Positions 8,609 through 16,531 of a stretch of 64,000 nt of DNA are shown piece after piece (the stretch's first letter is position 1; the number at the start of each line of letters is the position of its first letter). Below the pieces are notes generated by a model, which saw only the letters and a program-made list of their open reading frames with translations, made no database searches and had not been told where the DNA came from. This stretch comes from Lutimaribacter degradans. GTDB lineage: Bacteria; Pseudomonadota; Alphaproteobacteria; Rhodobacterales; Rhodobacteraceae. Where the stretch lies: the NCBI RefSeq assembly GCF_023703375.1, contig NZ_JAMQGO010000006.1:124001-188000 (forward strand), written 5' to 3'. The translations under genes and the position numbers were made by a program.

Positions 8609-9474
8609 CCGGACCTGTCGCCGCCATCCTGCCCGGCCAGCGCTTGCATTTGCAGCACGGGCCCATCGACCTGGTGATCGGGGCGGATGGCGACCGTGAC
8701 GCCGCTTTTGCTGCTGCAACAGACCGCTTCCAAACCGTGTTGGAGGAACTCGTGCAGGAGTTGCCGCTGCTGCGCCGCCCGGTGGGGGATGCGCCTGCCG
8801 GCCTGGTGGCGCAACGCATGCACGCAGCATGCATACCCCAGGCCGAGGGTGTCACCTTTGTCACGCCAATGGCCGCGGTGGCCGGATCGGTTGCTGATGA
8901 GGTTCTGGCCGCGATGGTTGCCGCAGCGCCGCTGACCCGCGCCTATGTAAACAACGGCGGCGATATCGCGCTGTACCTTGGTCCGGGCGCGCGGTTCGAG
9001 ATCGGTCTGGCCGGTCTGGATGGCATCGGCCTGGGCAGGGCCTGTGTCGATGCGGACATGGCGGTGCGTGGCGTGGCGACCAGTGGCGCGGGCGGGCGCA
9101 GCCTGAGCCTGGGGATCGCCGACAGCGTGACTGTTCTGGCGGCCAATGCCGCTGCGGCGGATGTGGCGGCCACGCTGATCGCGGGGGCGGTCGACCTGGC
9201 CGATCATCCCGAAATTCGACGCGTGCCCGCAAGCGACGTGCAGGATGACAGTGACCTGGGCGACCGCCCGGTCGTGCGTGCGGTCGGTCTGTTGACCCCG
9301 GATGAGGTGGCACGTGCCTTGGCAGCCGGTGTTGCGGCGGCAAGGCAGATGCGGCAGCGTGGGCTGATCGTCGGCGCGGCGCTTATGCTGCGCGGGCAGG
9401 CGCGCGTGGTGGGCGATATCGCCCCGCGTGCCGTTCATGACAAACAAGAAGAAGGAATCCTGGCCCATGCCTGA
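8605..9474 (+). CDS. UPF0280 family ApbE-like protein
   Basis: A 289-residue protein of the UPF0280 family, distantly related to ApbE flavin transferases; the motif VNNGGDIALYLG near residues 115-126 matches the ApbE NxGGD signature. ApbE proteins attach FMN covalently to flavoproteins, but UPF0280 members have no proven role, so flavin handling for the ring reductase is only a suggestion. I chose ATG 8605, which overlaps the stop of the reductase gene (ATGA) and follows AAGGGGC; an in-frame ATG at 8578 is the alternative. Its 3' end overlaps the next gene by 8 bp, so the genes are translationally coupled. Confidence 0.75.
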   Translation: MTGPVAAILPGQRLHLQHGPIDLVIGADGDRDAAFAAATDRFQTVLEELVQELPLLRRPVGDAPAGLVAQRMHAACIPQAEGVTFVTPMAAVAGSVADEVLAAMVAAAPLTRAYVNNGGDIALYLGPGARFEIGLAGLDGIGLGRACVDADMAVRGVATSGAGGRSLSLGIADSVTVLAANAAAADVAATLIAGAVDLADHPEIRRVPASDVQDDSDLGDRPVVRAVGLLTPDEVARALAAGVAAARQMRQRGLIVGAALMLRGQARVVGDIAPRAVHDKQEEGILAHA

Positions 9475-10051
9475 CGTGGAAATCCGAAAGATCCTGACCA
9501 CCGTCGAAGAGGTGTTTCACGAGGGCGGACCGCGCGCCAACGTGCCCTATCGCCGGGCGGCCATCGTGGCCGTGATCGCCAACCCCTACGCCGGTGAATA
9601 TGTCGAGGATATCCAGCCCTTCATGGAAGACCTCAAACCGTTGGGTGTGATGATGGCGCAGCGGCTGGTCGAAGCGCTGGGTGGCGATTCGTCGGTTGTC
9701 GAAGGCTACGGCAAGGGCGCCATCGTGGGCCTTGAGGGTGAGGTTGAGCACGGCGCGTTGTGGCACGCGCCGGGTGGCTACGCGATGCGCGAGGTACTGG
9801 GAGGCTCCAAGGCCATCGTGCCGTCGACCAAGAAAGTGGGCGGGCCGGGCACCCGGCTGGACGTGCCCGTGACGCATACCGATGCGTCCTATGTGCGCAG
9901 CCATTTTGACGCGATCGAGGTGGGGCTGAACGATGCACCGCGCGCGAGAGAGATGGCGGTTGTTCTCGTGATGACAACGGGCGCGCGCGTGCATGACCGT
10001 GCGGGCGGGTTGGCTGCCAAGGACATCAAGGGAGAGGATGGTTTGAGATGA
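9467..10051 (+). CDS. AA_synth (DUF1185) family protein, copy 1
   Basis: A 194-residue protein of the AA_synth/DUF1185 family (named 'amino acid synthesis' with no proven reaction). Recognisable blocks are RRAAIVAVIANPYAG, GYGKGAIVG, EHGALWHAP, VPSTKKVGGPG and DASYVRSHFD. It is a soluble protein with no cysteine cluster or signal. ATG 9467 is preceded by GAAGGAA inside the end of the upstream gene, and the stop overlaps the start of copy 2 (ATGA). Its place directly after the ring reductase and UPF0280 genes suggests an unassigned step or an accessory role in the same heterocycle pathway. Confidence 0.75.
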   Translation: MPDVEIRKILTTVEEVFHEGGPRANVPYRRAAIVAVIANPYAGEYVEDIQPFMEDLKPLGVMMAQRLVEALGGDSSVVEGYGKGAIVGLEGEVEHGALWHAPGGYAMREVLGGSKAIVPSTKKVGGPGTRLDVPVTHTDASYVRSHFDAIEVGLNDAPRAREMAVVLVMTTGARVHDRAGGLAAKDIKGEDGLR

Positions 10052-10632
10052 GCGCGGATATTCGCAAACTGGCTGTCTGGGTCGAAGAAACACACACCGA
10101 GATAGGCAAACGGATCGACCCGCCCACCCGCAAGGCGGTGGCCGTGGCGGTGATCGCCAACCCCTTTGCCGGGCACTACCATGACGATCTTTCGGAACTG
10201 ATGGAGATCGGCGCCGAACTGGGCGGCTTGCTGGGCGAACGGGCCGTGGCCGCTCTGGGCATCGCGCCGGAACAGGCCGAAAGTTATGGCAAGGCCGCAA
10301 TGGTCGGCGAGAATGGCGAACTGGAACATGCTGCCGCCATCCTGCACCCGAAACTGGGTGCACCCTTGCGGAAAGCGGTGGAAAAGGGGGCGGCGCTGGT
10401 GCCGTCGTCCAAGAAAATGGGTGGGCCCGGTCAGGACCTGGACGTGCCTTTGGGCCACAAGGATGCGGCCTATGTGCGGAGCCATTTCGACGGGGTGGAA
10501 GTGCGGTTGAACGATGCGCCGCGTGCTGATGAAATCCTCGTCGCCGTGGCCGTGACCGACAGCGGTCGCCCCTTGCCACGCGTGGGCGGGCTGACCCATG
10601 ACGAGGCCGAAGGAAAAGACGGGCTGCGTTGA
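10048..10632 (+). CDS. AA_synth (DUF1185) family protein, copy 2
   Basis: A 194-residue paralogue of the preceding gene, of identical length, with the same blocks in the same order: RKAVAVAVIANPFAG, SYGKAAMVG, EHAAAILHP, VPSSKKMGGPG and DAAYVRSHFDGVE. The two have diverged widely outside these blocks, so this is an old duplication that may form a hetero-oligomer or act on two related intermediates. It ends the operon that starts at 3468. No reaction is established for the family, and I assign none. Confidence 0.75.
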   Translation: MSADIRKLAVWVEETHTEIGKRIDPPTRKAVAVAVIANPFAGHYHDDLSELMEIGAELGGLLGERAVAALGIAPEQAESYGKAAMVGENGELEHAAAILHPKLGAPLRKAVEKGAALVPSSKKMGGPGQDLDVPLGHKDAAYVRSHFDGVEVRLNDAPRADEILVAVAVTDSGRPLPRVGGLTHDEAEGKDGLR

Positions 10633-10646
10633 TACGGGCCGTGGCG

Positions 10647-10666
10647 GTGGGCAGGCCTGCCCACCC
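10647..10666. repeat. Perfect 20-bp palindrome between convergent genes
   Basis: GGTGGGCAGGCCTGCCCACC is a perfect palindrome, followed by CTACG. It lies between the end of the rightward operon (10632) and the end of the leftward MarR gene (10700). GTAGGGTGGGC-type palindromes occur as dispersed repeats in many proteobacteria. No second copy was noticed in this window. It could act as a bidirectional terminator stem, although no T-run follows. Confidence 0.5.
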
Positions 10667-10699
10667 TACGCGGCCATCGTTACGGCGCTTTTGGAGAAC

Positions 10700-11128
10700 T
10701 CAAAGCTTGTCCAGCAACGCCAAAAGCCGGGTCAGTTCGCGCTGGGTCAGCTTGGCGGCGGTGGCGCGTGAAATCTCGGTCGCGGTGGCCACGGCCCGGT
10801 CTGCGAACATGTGGCCCTCGTCGGTCAGGGAAATCACCAGCCGGCGCAGGTCCGTCGGGCTTTTGCGGCTTTCCACCAACCCCTTGGCGCGCAGCCTGTC
10901 GACCACGCCCTTGGTTGTCGCGGCGTCGAGCCCGACGCGCCGGCCCAGGTCGTTTTGAGAGATCGGCCCGGTTTCACGCAGCCGTGCCAGGATGGCGAAC
11001 TGGGTGGGCGTGACCTCGGGCATCATGCGGGCGAACAGTTCAAGATGTTTCTGGTTCGCCAGCCGCAGCTTGAAACCGATCTGGTCCTCAAGCCGGTATT
11101 CCGTGTCGGTGTTGACGTTCATGTCCAT
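10700..11128 (-). CDS. MarR family transcriptional regulator
   Basis: A winged-helix regulator of about 142 residues. The DNA-binding core is clear: TPTQFAILARL, then GPISQNDLGRRVGLDAATTKGVVDRL (recognition helix), and the wing SRKSPTDLRRLVISLT. Such proteins usually bind palindromes near their own gene and are released by small aromatic ligands. The start is uncertain: ATG 11128 follows GGCGGAACGG; ATG 11122 and GTG 11152 are alternatives. It faces away from the Rieske-fragment/ABC importer operon and shares its promoter region, so it probably controls that operon and perhaps the heterocycle genes. Confidence 0.85.
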   Translation of the reverse strand: MDMNVNTDTEYRLEDQIGFKLRLANQKHLELFARMMPEVTPTQFAILARLRETGPISQNDLGRRVGLDAATTKGVVDRLRAKGLVESRKSPTDLRRLVISLTDEGHMFADRAVATATEISRATAAKLTQRELTRLLALLDKL

Positions 11129-11205
11129 CCGTTCCGCCCAGTTTGGAACCACTCTTTCACGTTATTCGCGCATGGTCCAATATTTGCGGGAATACGGGGG
11201 CAGAA

Positions 11206-11225
11206 ATTGTTTGACAACTAACAAT
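11206..11225. promoter_or_regulatory. Candidate MarR operator overlapping a -35-like hexamer
   Basis: ATTGTT at 11206-11211 and AACAAT at 11220-11225 form an inverted repeat with an 8-bp spacer, a size typical of MarR sites. A TTGACA hexamer (11211-11216) lies inside, so binding would block a rightward promoter. No good -10 is seen at 17 bp. The site sits between the MarR gene and the divergent gene at 11299. Confidence 0.45.
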
Positions 11226-11298
11226 ATGATGGTGCCCAATCGAGACACGGTGCCGCAGCTGCGAGCGAGTCTGAATGCCAGCAAGGGAGTGGTCGCGC

Positions 11299-11793
11299 AT
11301 GAGTTTTGTCCAAAATGTCCGGCCTGTCGCCGGCTGGTCGCGCGATTTCGGCGATACGCTGAAACCGGTCATGACCGGTGGGCGGGCCAAGGAGATGTTT
11401 TGCGCCTCGGCGGGCCGGATCGTCGAGCGGATTTATTTTGGCCGCGTCGATGCGGGGCGCAACCTGCCCGAGGATGCCCCCTTGCATTACGTGATCCGCG
11501 TGACCGAAGATTACGCAATCGACCACTGGATGCATATGCGCAGCATGGCGCAGGATCATGACAAGGCCCGCGCCCGTATGGATGCGGTGCTCCGGGGCGA
11601 CTGTGAAGAGGATAAGCAGGTGCTGGGCGCCATTCACGAGGAAGAGCAGAGGCCGCAGACACGAAAGCCCGTTCGCATCGCCATCGACAAGGCGCCGAAT
11701 GTTTACAGCAAGCGCATCCGCGATCTGGTCGATGCGGAAACGTCAGAATATCCGGGAGAACCGGAAAGGCCGACATTCGTTCAGCACGACTGA
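11299..11793 (+). CDS. Free-standing Rieske oxygenase C-terminal (VanA_C-like) domain
   Basis: A 164-residue soluble protein without a signal peptide. Its second half resembles the C-terminal part of the alpha subunit of VanA-like Rieske oxygenases: HYVIRVTEDYAIDHW, then an acidic turn CEEDKQVLGAIH (compare FxxDxxVLEAQQ in the family), then AIDKAPNVYSKRIRDLVDAE. No Rieske cluster motif (CxH...CxxH) and no full iron-binding triad are present, and nothing upstream in frame could supply them. ATG 11299 follows AAGGGAG at 11283-11289; an in-frame ATG at 11275 lacks one. It lies 32 bp before the ABC importer genes and is probably co-transcribed with them. It may be a decayed oxygenase or a binding protein; the assignment is moderate. 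Confidence 0.55.
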   Translation: MSFVQNVRPVAGWSRDFGDTLKPVMTGGRAKEMFCASAGRIVERIYFGRVDAGRNLPEDAPLHYVIRVTEDYAIDHWMHMRSMAQDHDKARARMDAVLRGDCEEDKQVLGAIHEEEQRPQTRKPVRIAIDKAPNVYSKRIRDLVDAETSEYPGEPERPTFVQHD

Positions 11794-11825
11794 GGCTGAA
11801 CAGGAACCAACAGAGAGGGAAGAAA

Positions 11826-13031
11826 ATGAAAAGAAAGACATTTCTCAAAGGCATGATCGGGGCCGCCGCGCTGGCCGCGATGCCGCTGAGTGCCGCCGCG
11901 CAAGACCCCATCAAGATCGGCGAGATCAACCACTACAAACGCATGGCTGCCTTTGCCGAGCCCTACAGGAACGGGATCGAACTGGCGCTTGAACAGGTGA
12001 ACGAAAACGGTGGCGTGATGGGCCGGCCGCTGGAATTCATCTTTCGCGATGACCAGGGCGAGCCCGGCGAGGCGATCAAGATCGCCGAAGAACTGATGAC
12101 CCGCGACGGCGCGGTGATGCTGACCGGCTCGATCCTGTCGAATGTCGGTCTGGCGATCTCGTCGCTGGCGGCGCAGCGCGGCTATGTCTACTTGGCGTCC
12201 GAGCCGCTGGCCGACAGCCTGGTCTGGGAGTCGGGCAACGACTACACCTTCCGGCTGCGTACCTCGACCTACATGCAGGCCGCCATGCTGGCCGAAGAGG
12301 CGGCCAAGACCGATGCCACGACATTCGCGACGATCGCGCCCAACTATGCCTATGGCAAGGATGCGGTGTCGGCCTTCAAGGAAAATCTGCTGCGGCTGAA
12401 ACCGGAAGCCGAATTCGTGGCCGAGCAGTGGCCCGCCCTGTTCAAGATCGACGCCGGGGCCGAGGTCCAGGCGCTCGAACGGTCCAAGCCTGACGCCATC
12501 TACAACGTGACCTTTGGGCCGGACCTGGGCAAATTCGTGCGTGAAGGTACTGACCGTGGTCTGTTCGAAGGCCGTCAGGTTTTCGGCCTGCTGTCGGGCG
12601 AACCCGAGTACCTGGACCCGCTGGGTGCCGAGGCACCCGAGGGTTGGATCGTGACCGGCTATCCCTGGTATGATCTGAAAGAGGGCGCGGCGGGCGCGTT
12701 CGTTTCCGCCTATCAAGAGCGGTGGGACGACTATCCGCGGCTGGGGTCGATCGTGGGTTACATGACCGTGCAATCCATCGCCGCAGCACTGGAAAAGGCC
12801 GGCAGCACCGAAACCGACGCGATCCGCGAGGCGTTCAAGGACCTCACGCTGGACACGCCGATGGGTGAAATCACCTATCGCGGCATCGACCACCAGTCGA
12901 CCATGGGCGCCTACGTGGGCACACTCGCCTTGCGTGACGACAAGGGCGTGATGGTGGATTGGGTCTACAAGGATGGCGCCGATTACCTGCCGTCCGACGA
13001 AGAGGTCAGCAAGCTCCGCCCGGCGGACTGA
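11826..13031 (+). CDS. ABC importer substrate-binding protein, branched-chain amino acid/aromatic type
   Basis: A 401-residue periplasmic binding protein of the Peripla_BP_6 (LivJ-like) class. Residues 1-26 are a signal peptide with a basic start (MKRKTF), a hydrophobic core and the cleavage site AAAQ. The mature start IKIGEINHY, the block NENGGVMGRPLEFIFRDDQG and the phrase AIYNVTFGPDL are typical. Although named for branched-chain amino acids, this class also imports aromatic acids, amides and urea. The preceding MarR gene and the catabolic genes suggest that it delivers the aromatic substrate. AGAGAGGGAAG precedes the ATG. It is the second gene of the operon that starts at 11299. Confidence 0.88.
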   Translation: MKRKTFLKGMIGAAALAAMPLSAAAQDPIKIGEINHYKRMAAFAEPYRNGIELALEQVNENGGVMGRPLEFIFRDDQGEPGEAIKIAEELMTRDGAVMLTGSILSNVGLAISSLAAQRGYVYLASEPLADSLVWESGNDYTFRLRTSTYMQAAMLAEEAAKTDATTFATIAPNYAYGKDAVSAFKENLLRLKPEAEFVAEQWPALFKIDAGAEVQALERSKPDAIYNVTFGPDLGKFVREGTDRGLFEGRQVFGLLSGEPEYLDPLGAEAPEGWIVTGYPWYDLKEGAAGAFVSAYQERWDDYPRLGSIVGYMTVQSIAAALEKAGSTETDAIREAFKDLTLDTPMGEITYRGIDHQSTMGAYVGTLALRDDKGVMVDWVYKDGADYLPSDEEVSKLRPAD

Positions 13032-13111
13032 TCCGCGCGATATCGATACCCGCCGCGCGGTCAGCGCCGTGCGGCGGGGCATTTCCCACATAAACCAGGA
13101 CAGGGATGTAG

Positions 13112-14974
13112 ATGGGCCTTTTCATCGCTCAGCTATTGACGGGGCTTGCCAATGCAGGGGCGCTTTTCATGGTCGCCTCGGGGCTTAGCCTGATCTTTGG
13201 CGTCACCCGCATCGTAAATTTCGCGCATGGCAGTTTCTACATGCTGGGCGCCTATGTCGGTTACACTCTGATTCAGGTGCTTCCCGGCGTGGTCGGATTC
13301 TGGGGGGCCATCCTACTGGCGGGGCTGGCCGTGGGGCTGATCGGCATGTTGGTCGAAATCCTGGTGCTGCGCCCCGTCTATCGCGCGCCCGAGCTGTTTC
13401 AACTGGTTGCCACTTTCGGGGTGATCCTTGTGATTCAGGACCTGGCACTGATGACATGGGGCCCCGAGGATCTGCTGGGCCCGCGTTCACCGGGGCTGGT
13501 CGGCGTGGTGCGCATCATGGGTGAACCCGTTCCGAAATACGATATCGCCTTGCTGGTGATCACGCCCTTCGTGGCGCTGGCCTTGTGGTACCTGATGACG
13601 CAGACGCGCGTTGGCGTGCTTGTGCGCGCCGCGACCCAGGACCGGGAAATGGTGGGCGCGCTGGGTGTAAACCAGGCATGGCTGTTCACGGGCGTCTTCG
13701 CGTTGGGGTGTGGCCTGGCTGGGCTGGGCGGGGCTTTGCAACTGCCCAAGGGCGGTGCGGACCTGATGATGGATTTCAACATCCTGACGGCCGTGTTCGT
13801 GGTGGTGGTGATCGGCGGCATGGGGTCTTTGCCCGGCGCCTACCTGGCCGCAGTGATCATCAGCGTTCTGAACGTGTTCGGCGTGACCTACATTCCGCAA
13901 TCCACCCTTGTGCTGATGTTCATCGTCATGGTGCTGGTGCTGATGATCCGTCCCTACGGCCTGTTTGGCCGCGAAGAGGTGGCCGGTGAGCACGGCCAGG
14001 TCGGCGAGCCCGAGCGCCCGATCAAACCCGCCGGTTTGCAGGTGCGCCTGCTGGTGGCCGCGGGCGTGGCGGCACTGGCGGCGCTGCCGCTTTATGGCTC
14101 GGGCTTCATGCAGGTTCTTACAACCGACATCCTGATCTTCTGCCTGTTTGCCGCCTCGCTGCATTTCCTGCTGGGTCTGGGCGGGCTGGTCAGCTTTGGG
14201 CACGCGGCCTATTTCGGCGGTGGCGCCTACGTGGCCGGGCTGTTGGTGAAACATGCCGGCACGCCGATGGAGTTGGCGTTTATCCTGGCGCCGCTTGGCG
14301 CGGGTCTGGGCGCGTTCATCATCGGCTGGGTGTGCCTGCGGTTGACGGGCGTCTACTTCGCCATGCTGACGTTGGCTTTCGCACAACTGCTGTGGAGCCT
14401 GGTGTTCCAATGGGGCGAATTCACCGGCGGTGACGATGGCATCCTGGGGCTATGGCCCGCGAAATGGTTGAGCGGCACGACGCCCTATTTCTACTTTACC
14501 CTGGTCTTCAGCGTGGGGGGCGTACTGTTCTTGAGACATGTCGCGCATTCGCCCTTTGGCTATGCCTTGCGCGCCGCGCGTGACAGCGAACGCCAGGCCG
14601 AGGCGACGGGTATCAACACACGTCGCGTGCGTATGCTGGCCTTTTCCTTCGCGGGCTTCATGGCCGGGCTGGCGGGCGGTTTGTTCGTCTTCTCCAAAGG
14701 CAGCATTTTCCCCAACGAGCTTGAGATCACGCGCAGTTTCGACGCGTTGATCGTGGTGTTCCTGGGCGGTGTGAAAACCCTTTCGGGTGGCATCGTCGGC
14801 GCCGCCTTCTTCAAGGGGGTCGAGGACGTGCTGACCCGCTTTGAATATTGGAGGCTTGCCATGGGTCTGTTGATTATCGGTGTGGTCATCCTCGCGCCTG
14901 ACGGGATCGTGGGAACATTGCGCAAATGGGCCGAGCGGCTGGGCGTGCTGAAAAGAGCGGAGGACGAGTCATGA
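13112..14974 (+). CDS. ABC importer permease, LivH-LivM fusion
   Basis: A 620-residue inner-membrane protein that combines both permeases of a Liv-type importer. Residues 1-290 are LivH-like (GLSLIFGVTRIVNFAHG near the start, and FVVVVIGGMGSLPGA). A charged linker at about 288-310 (GREEVAGEHGQVGEPERPIK) follows, and residues 310-610 are LivM-like (GGLVSFGHAAYFGGGAYVAG, LRAARDSERQAEATGI). Many hydrophobic segments occur in both halves. In most importers of this class these are two genes; fusions are known but less common. The stop overlaps the start of the ATPase gene (ATGA). Confidence 0.9.
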   Translation: MGLFIAQLLTGLANAGALFMVASGLSLIFGVTRIVNFAHGSFYMLGAYVGYTLIQVLPGVVGFWGAILLAGLAVGLIGMLVEILVLRPVYRAPELFQLVATFGVILVIQDLALMTWGPEDLLGPRSPGLVGVVRIMGEPVPKYDIALLVITPFVALALWYLMTQTRVGVLVRAATQDREMVGALGVNQAWLFTGVFALGCGLAGLGGALQLPKGGADLMMDFNILTAVFVVVVIGGMGSLPGAYLAAVIISVLNVFGVTYIPQSTLVLMFIVMVLVLMIRPYGLFGREEVAGEHGQVGEPERPIKPAGLQVRLLVAAGVAALAALPLYGSGFMQVLTTDILIFCLFAASLHFLLGLGGLVSFGHAAYFGGGAYVAGLLVKHAGTPMELAFILAPLGAGLGAFIIGWVCLRLTGVYFAMLTLAFAQLLWSLVFQWGEFTGGDDGILGLWPAKWLSGTTPYFYFTLVFSVGGVLFLRHVAHSPFGYALRAARDSERQAEATGINTRRVRMLAFSFAGFMAGLAGGLFVFSKGSIFPNELEITRSFDALIVVFLGGVKTLSGGIVGAAFFKGVEDVLTRFEYWRLAMGLLIIGVVILAPDGIVGTLRKWAERLGVLKRAEDES

Positions 14975-15750
14975 GCGTGGTTCTGGAAACCCGGGGCCTG
15001 ACCAAGGCCTTTGGCGGGCTGGTGGCGGTGAACGACGTATCGTTACAGTTGCACAAGGGCGAGTTGCTGGCACTGATCGGGCCCAACGGCGCAGGCAAAA
15101 GCACGTGTTTCAACATGCTGATGGGGCAGTTGCGCCCCACCAAGGGCAGCGTGCACCTTATGGGAGAGGACATAACCGGGCTTTCGCCGCGCGTAATCTG
15201 GCGTCGGGGCGTCGGGCGGACGTTCCAGATCACGGCCACCTATGCCTCGATGACGGTGGTTGAAAATGTTCAGATGGCGCTGCTGTCGCATAATCACCAG
15301 GTGCTGAAGGTGCTGCCCTATGCGCACAAGATGCACCGCGACCGCGCGCATGAGCTGCTTGAGATGGTCGGCATGGCCGAACAGGCGGATCGCCATTGCG
15401 CGGTCCTGGCCTACGGTGATCTCAAGCGGCTGGAGTTGGCCATCGCGTTGGCGCATGAGCCGACGCTGTTGCTGATGGACGAACCCACGGCCGGCATGGC
15501 CCCGCGAGAGCGGATCGCGCTGATGCAACTGACGGCGGATATCGTGCGCGACCAGGGTGTAAGTGTGCTGTTCACCGAACATGACATGGACGTGGTGTTT
15601 GCCCATTCGCATCGCATCATGGTGCTGAACCGCGGGCAGTTGATTGCCGATGGCAATGTCGAAGCCATTCGAAACGACCCCCGCGTGCAAGAGGTGTACC
15701 TTGGCGGCGGCACCGTGTTCAAATCGGAAGACGAGGCAGAAGATGCTTGA
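14971..15750 (+). CDS. livG: ABC importer ATPase, LivG-like
   Basis: A 259-residue cytoplasmic ATPase that powers the importer. It has Walker A GPNGAGKST near residue 38, the family's long insert, and Walker B LLLMDEPTAGMAP with the extended LivG tail. The signature region reads AYGDLKRLELA instead of the usual LSYGxQRRLE form, a small deviation. The start at 14971 overlaps the permease stop, and the end overlaps the second ATPase by 8 bp, so the four importer genes form one tightly coupled unit. Confidence 0.92.
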   Translation: MSVVLETRGLTKAFGGLVAVNDVSLQLHKGELLALIGPNGAGKSTCFNMLMGQLRPTKGSVHLMGEDITGLSPRVIWRRGVGRTFQITATYASMTVVENVQMALLSHNHQVLKVLPYAHKMHRDRAHELLEMVGMAEQADRHCAVLAYGDLKRLELAIALAHEPTLLLMDEPTAGMAPRERIALMQLTADIVRDQGVSVLFTEHDMDVVFAHSHRIMVLNRGQLIADGNVEAIRNDPRVQEVYLGGGTVFKSEDEAEDA

Positions 15751-16444
15751 ACTGAGCGCGGTCAATTCCTTTTACGGCAAGGCACATGTGCTGAACGACC
15801 TGAGTTTCACGGTCGCGCGCGGGCAGGTGGTGGCATTACTTGGCCGCAATGGCGCGGGCAAGACCACGACGATGAAATCCATCATGCAACTGGTGCAGCC
15901 GCGCAGCGGCAAGGTGACGTTCCAGGGCCAGGACATCACCGGCATGCCCACGCACAAGGTGGCCAAGCTGGGGCTGGGCTATGTTCCCGAAGAGCGGCGA
16001 ATCTTTACCGATCTGACAGTGGCCGAAAACCTTGAGGTTGGCCGCCAGCCGCCGCGTGATGGCACCTATGCCTGGACGACCGACATGCTTTTCGACCTGT
16101 TCCCGAACCTGGCCGAGCGGCGCGGCAACCGCGGCAAGGCCCTTTCCGGGGGAGAGCAGCAGATGTTGACCATTGCGCGCACGCTGATGGGCAACCCCAG
16201 CCTGGTTTTGCTCGATGAACCGAGCGAGGGCATCGCCCCCGTGATCGTTGAACAGATGGTCAACGTGATCAAGACGCTCAAGGCTGACGGGCTGACGGTG
16301 CTGTTGTCAGAGCAGAACCTGCATTTCGCCCGCGCGGTGGCCGATATGGCGGTGATCATCGAGGGGGGCACACAGAAATTCAACGGCACGCTGGAAGAGC
16401 TGAATGCCCATCCCGAGATCCGCGACGCCTACCTTTCGATTTGA
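15743..16444 (+). CDS. livF: ABC importer ATPase, LivF-like
   Basis: The second ATPase of the importer, 233 residues. It begins MLELSAVNSFYGKAHVL, the usual LivF opening, then has Walker A GRNGAGKTT, signature LSGGEQQMLTIAR and Walker B LVLLDEPSEGIAP. ATG 15743 lies inside the end of the LivG gene. It is the last gene of the catabolic and uptake region; no terminator hairpin with a T-run was seen in the 87 bp that follow. Confidence 0.92.
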   Translation: MLELSAVNSFYGKAHVLNDLSFTVARGQVVALLGRNGAGKTTTMKSIMQLVQPRSGKVTFQGQDITGMPTHKVAKLGLGYVPEERRIFTDLTVAENLEVGRQPPRDGTYAWTTDMLFDLFPNLAERRGNRGKALSGGEQQMLTIARTLMGNPSLVLLDEPSEGIAPVIVEQMVNVIKTLKADGLTVLLSEQNLHFARAVADMAVIIEGGTQKFNGTLEELNAHPEIRDAYLSI

Positions 16445-16531
16445 TCGGTACGGATGTGTTGCCCTTGCGCACTATCGCGGCGGGGGTATCGGCGCTAGGA
16501 AAGTCGCTGGGGGCGGTTGAAGGGAGCGGTC

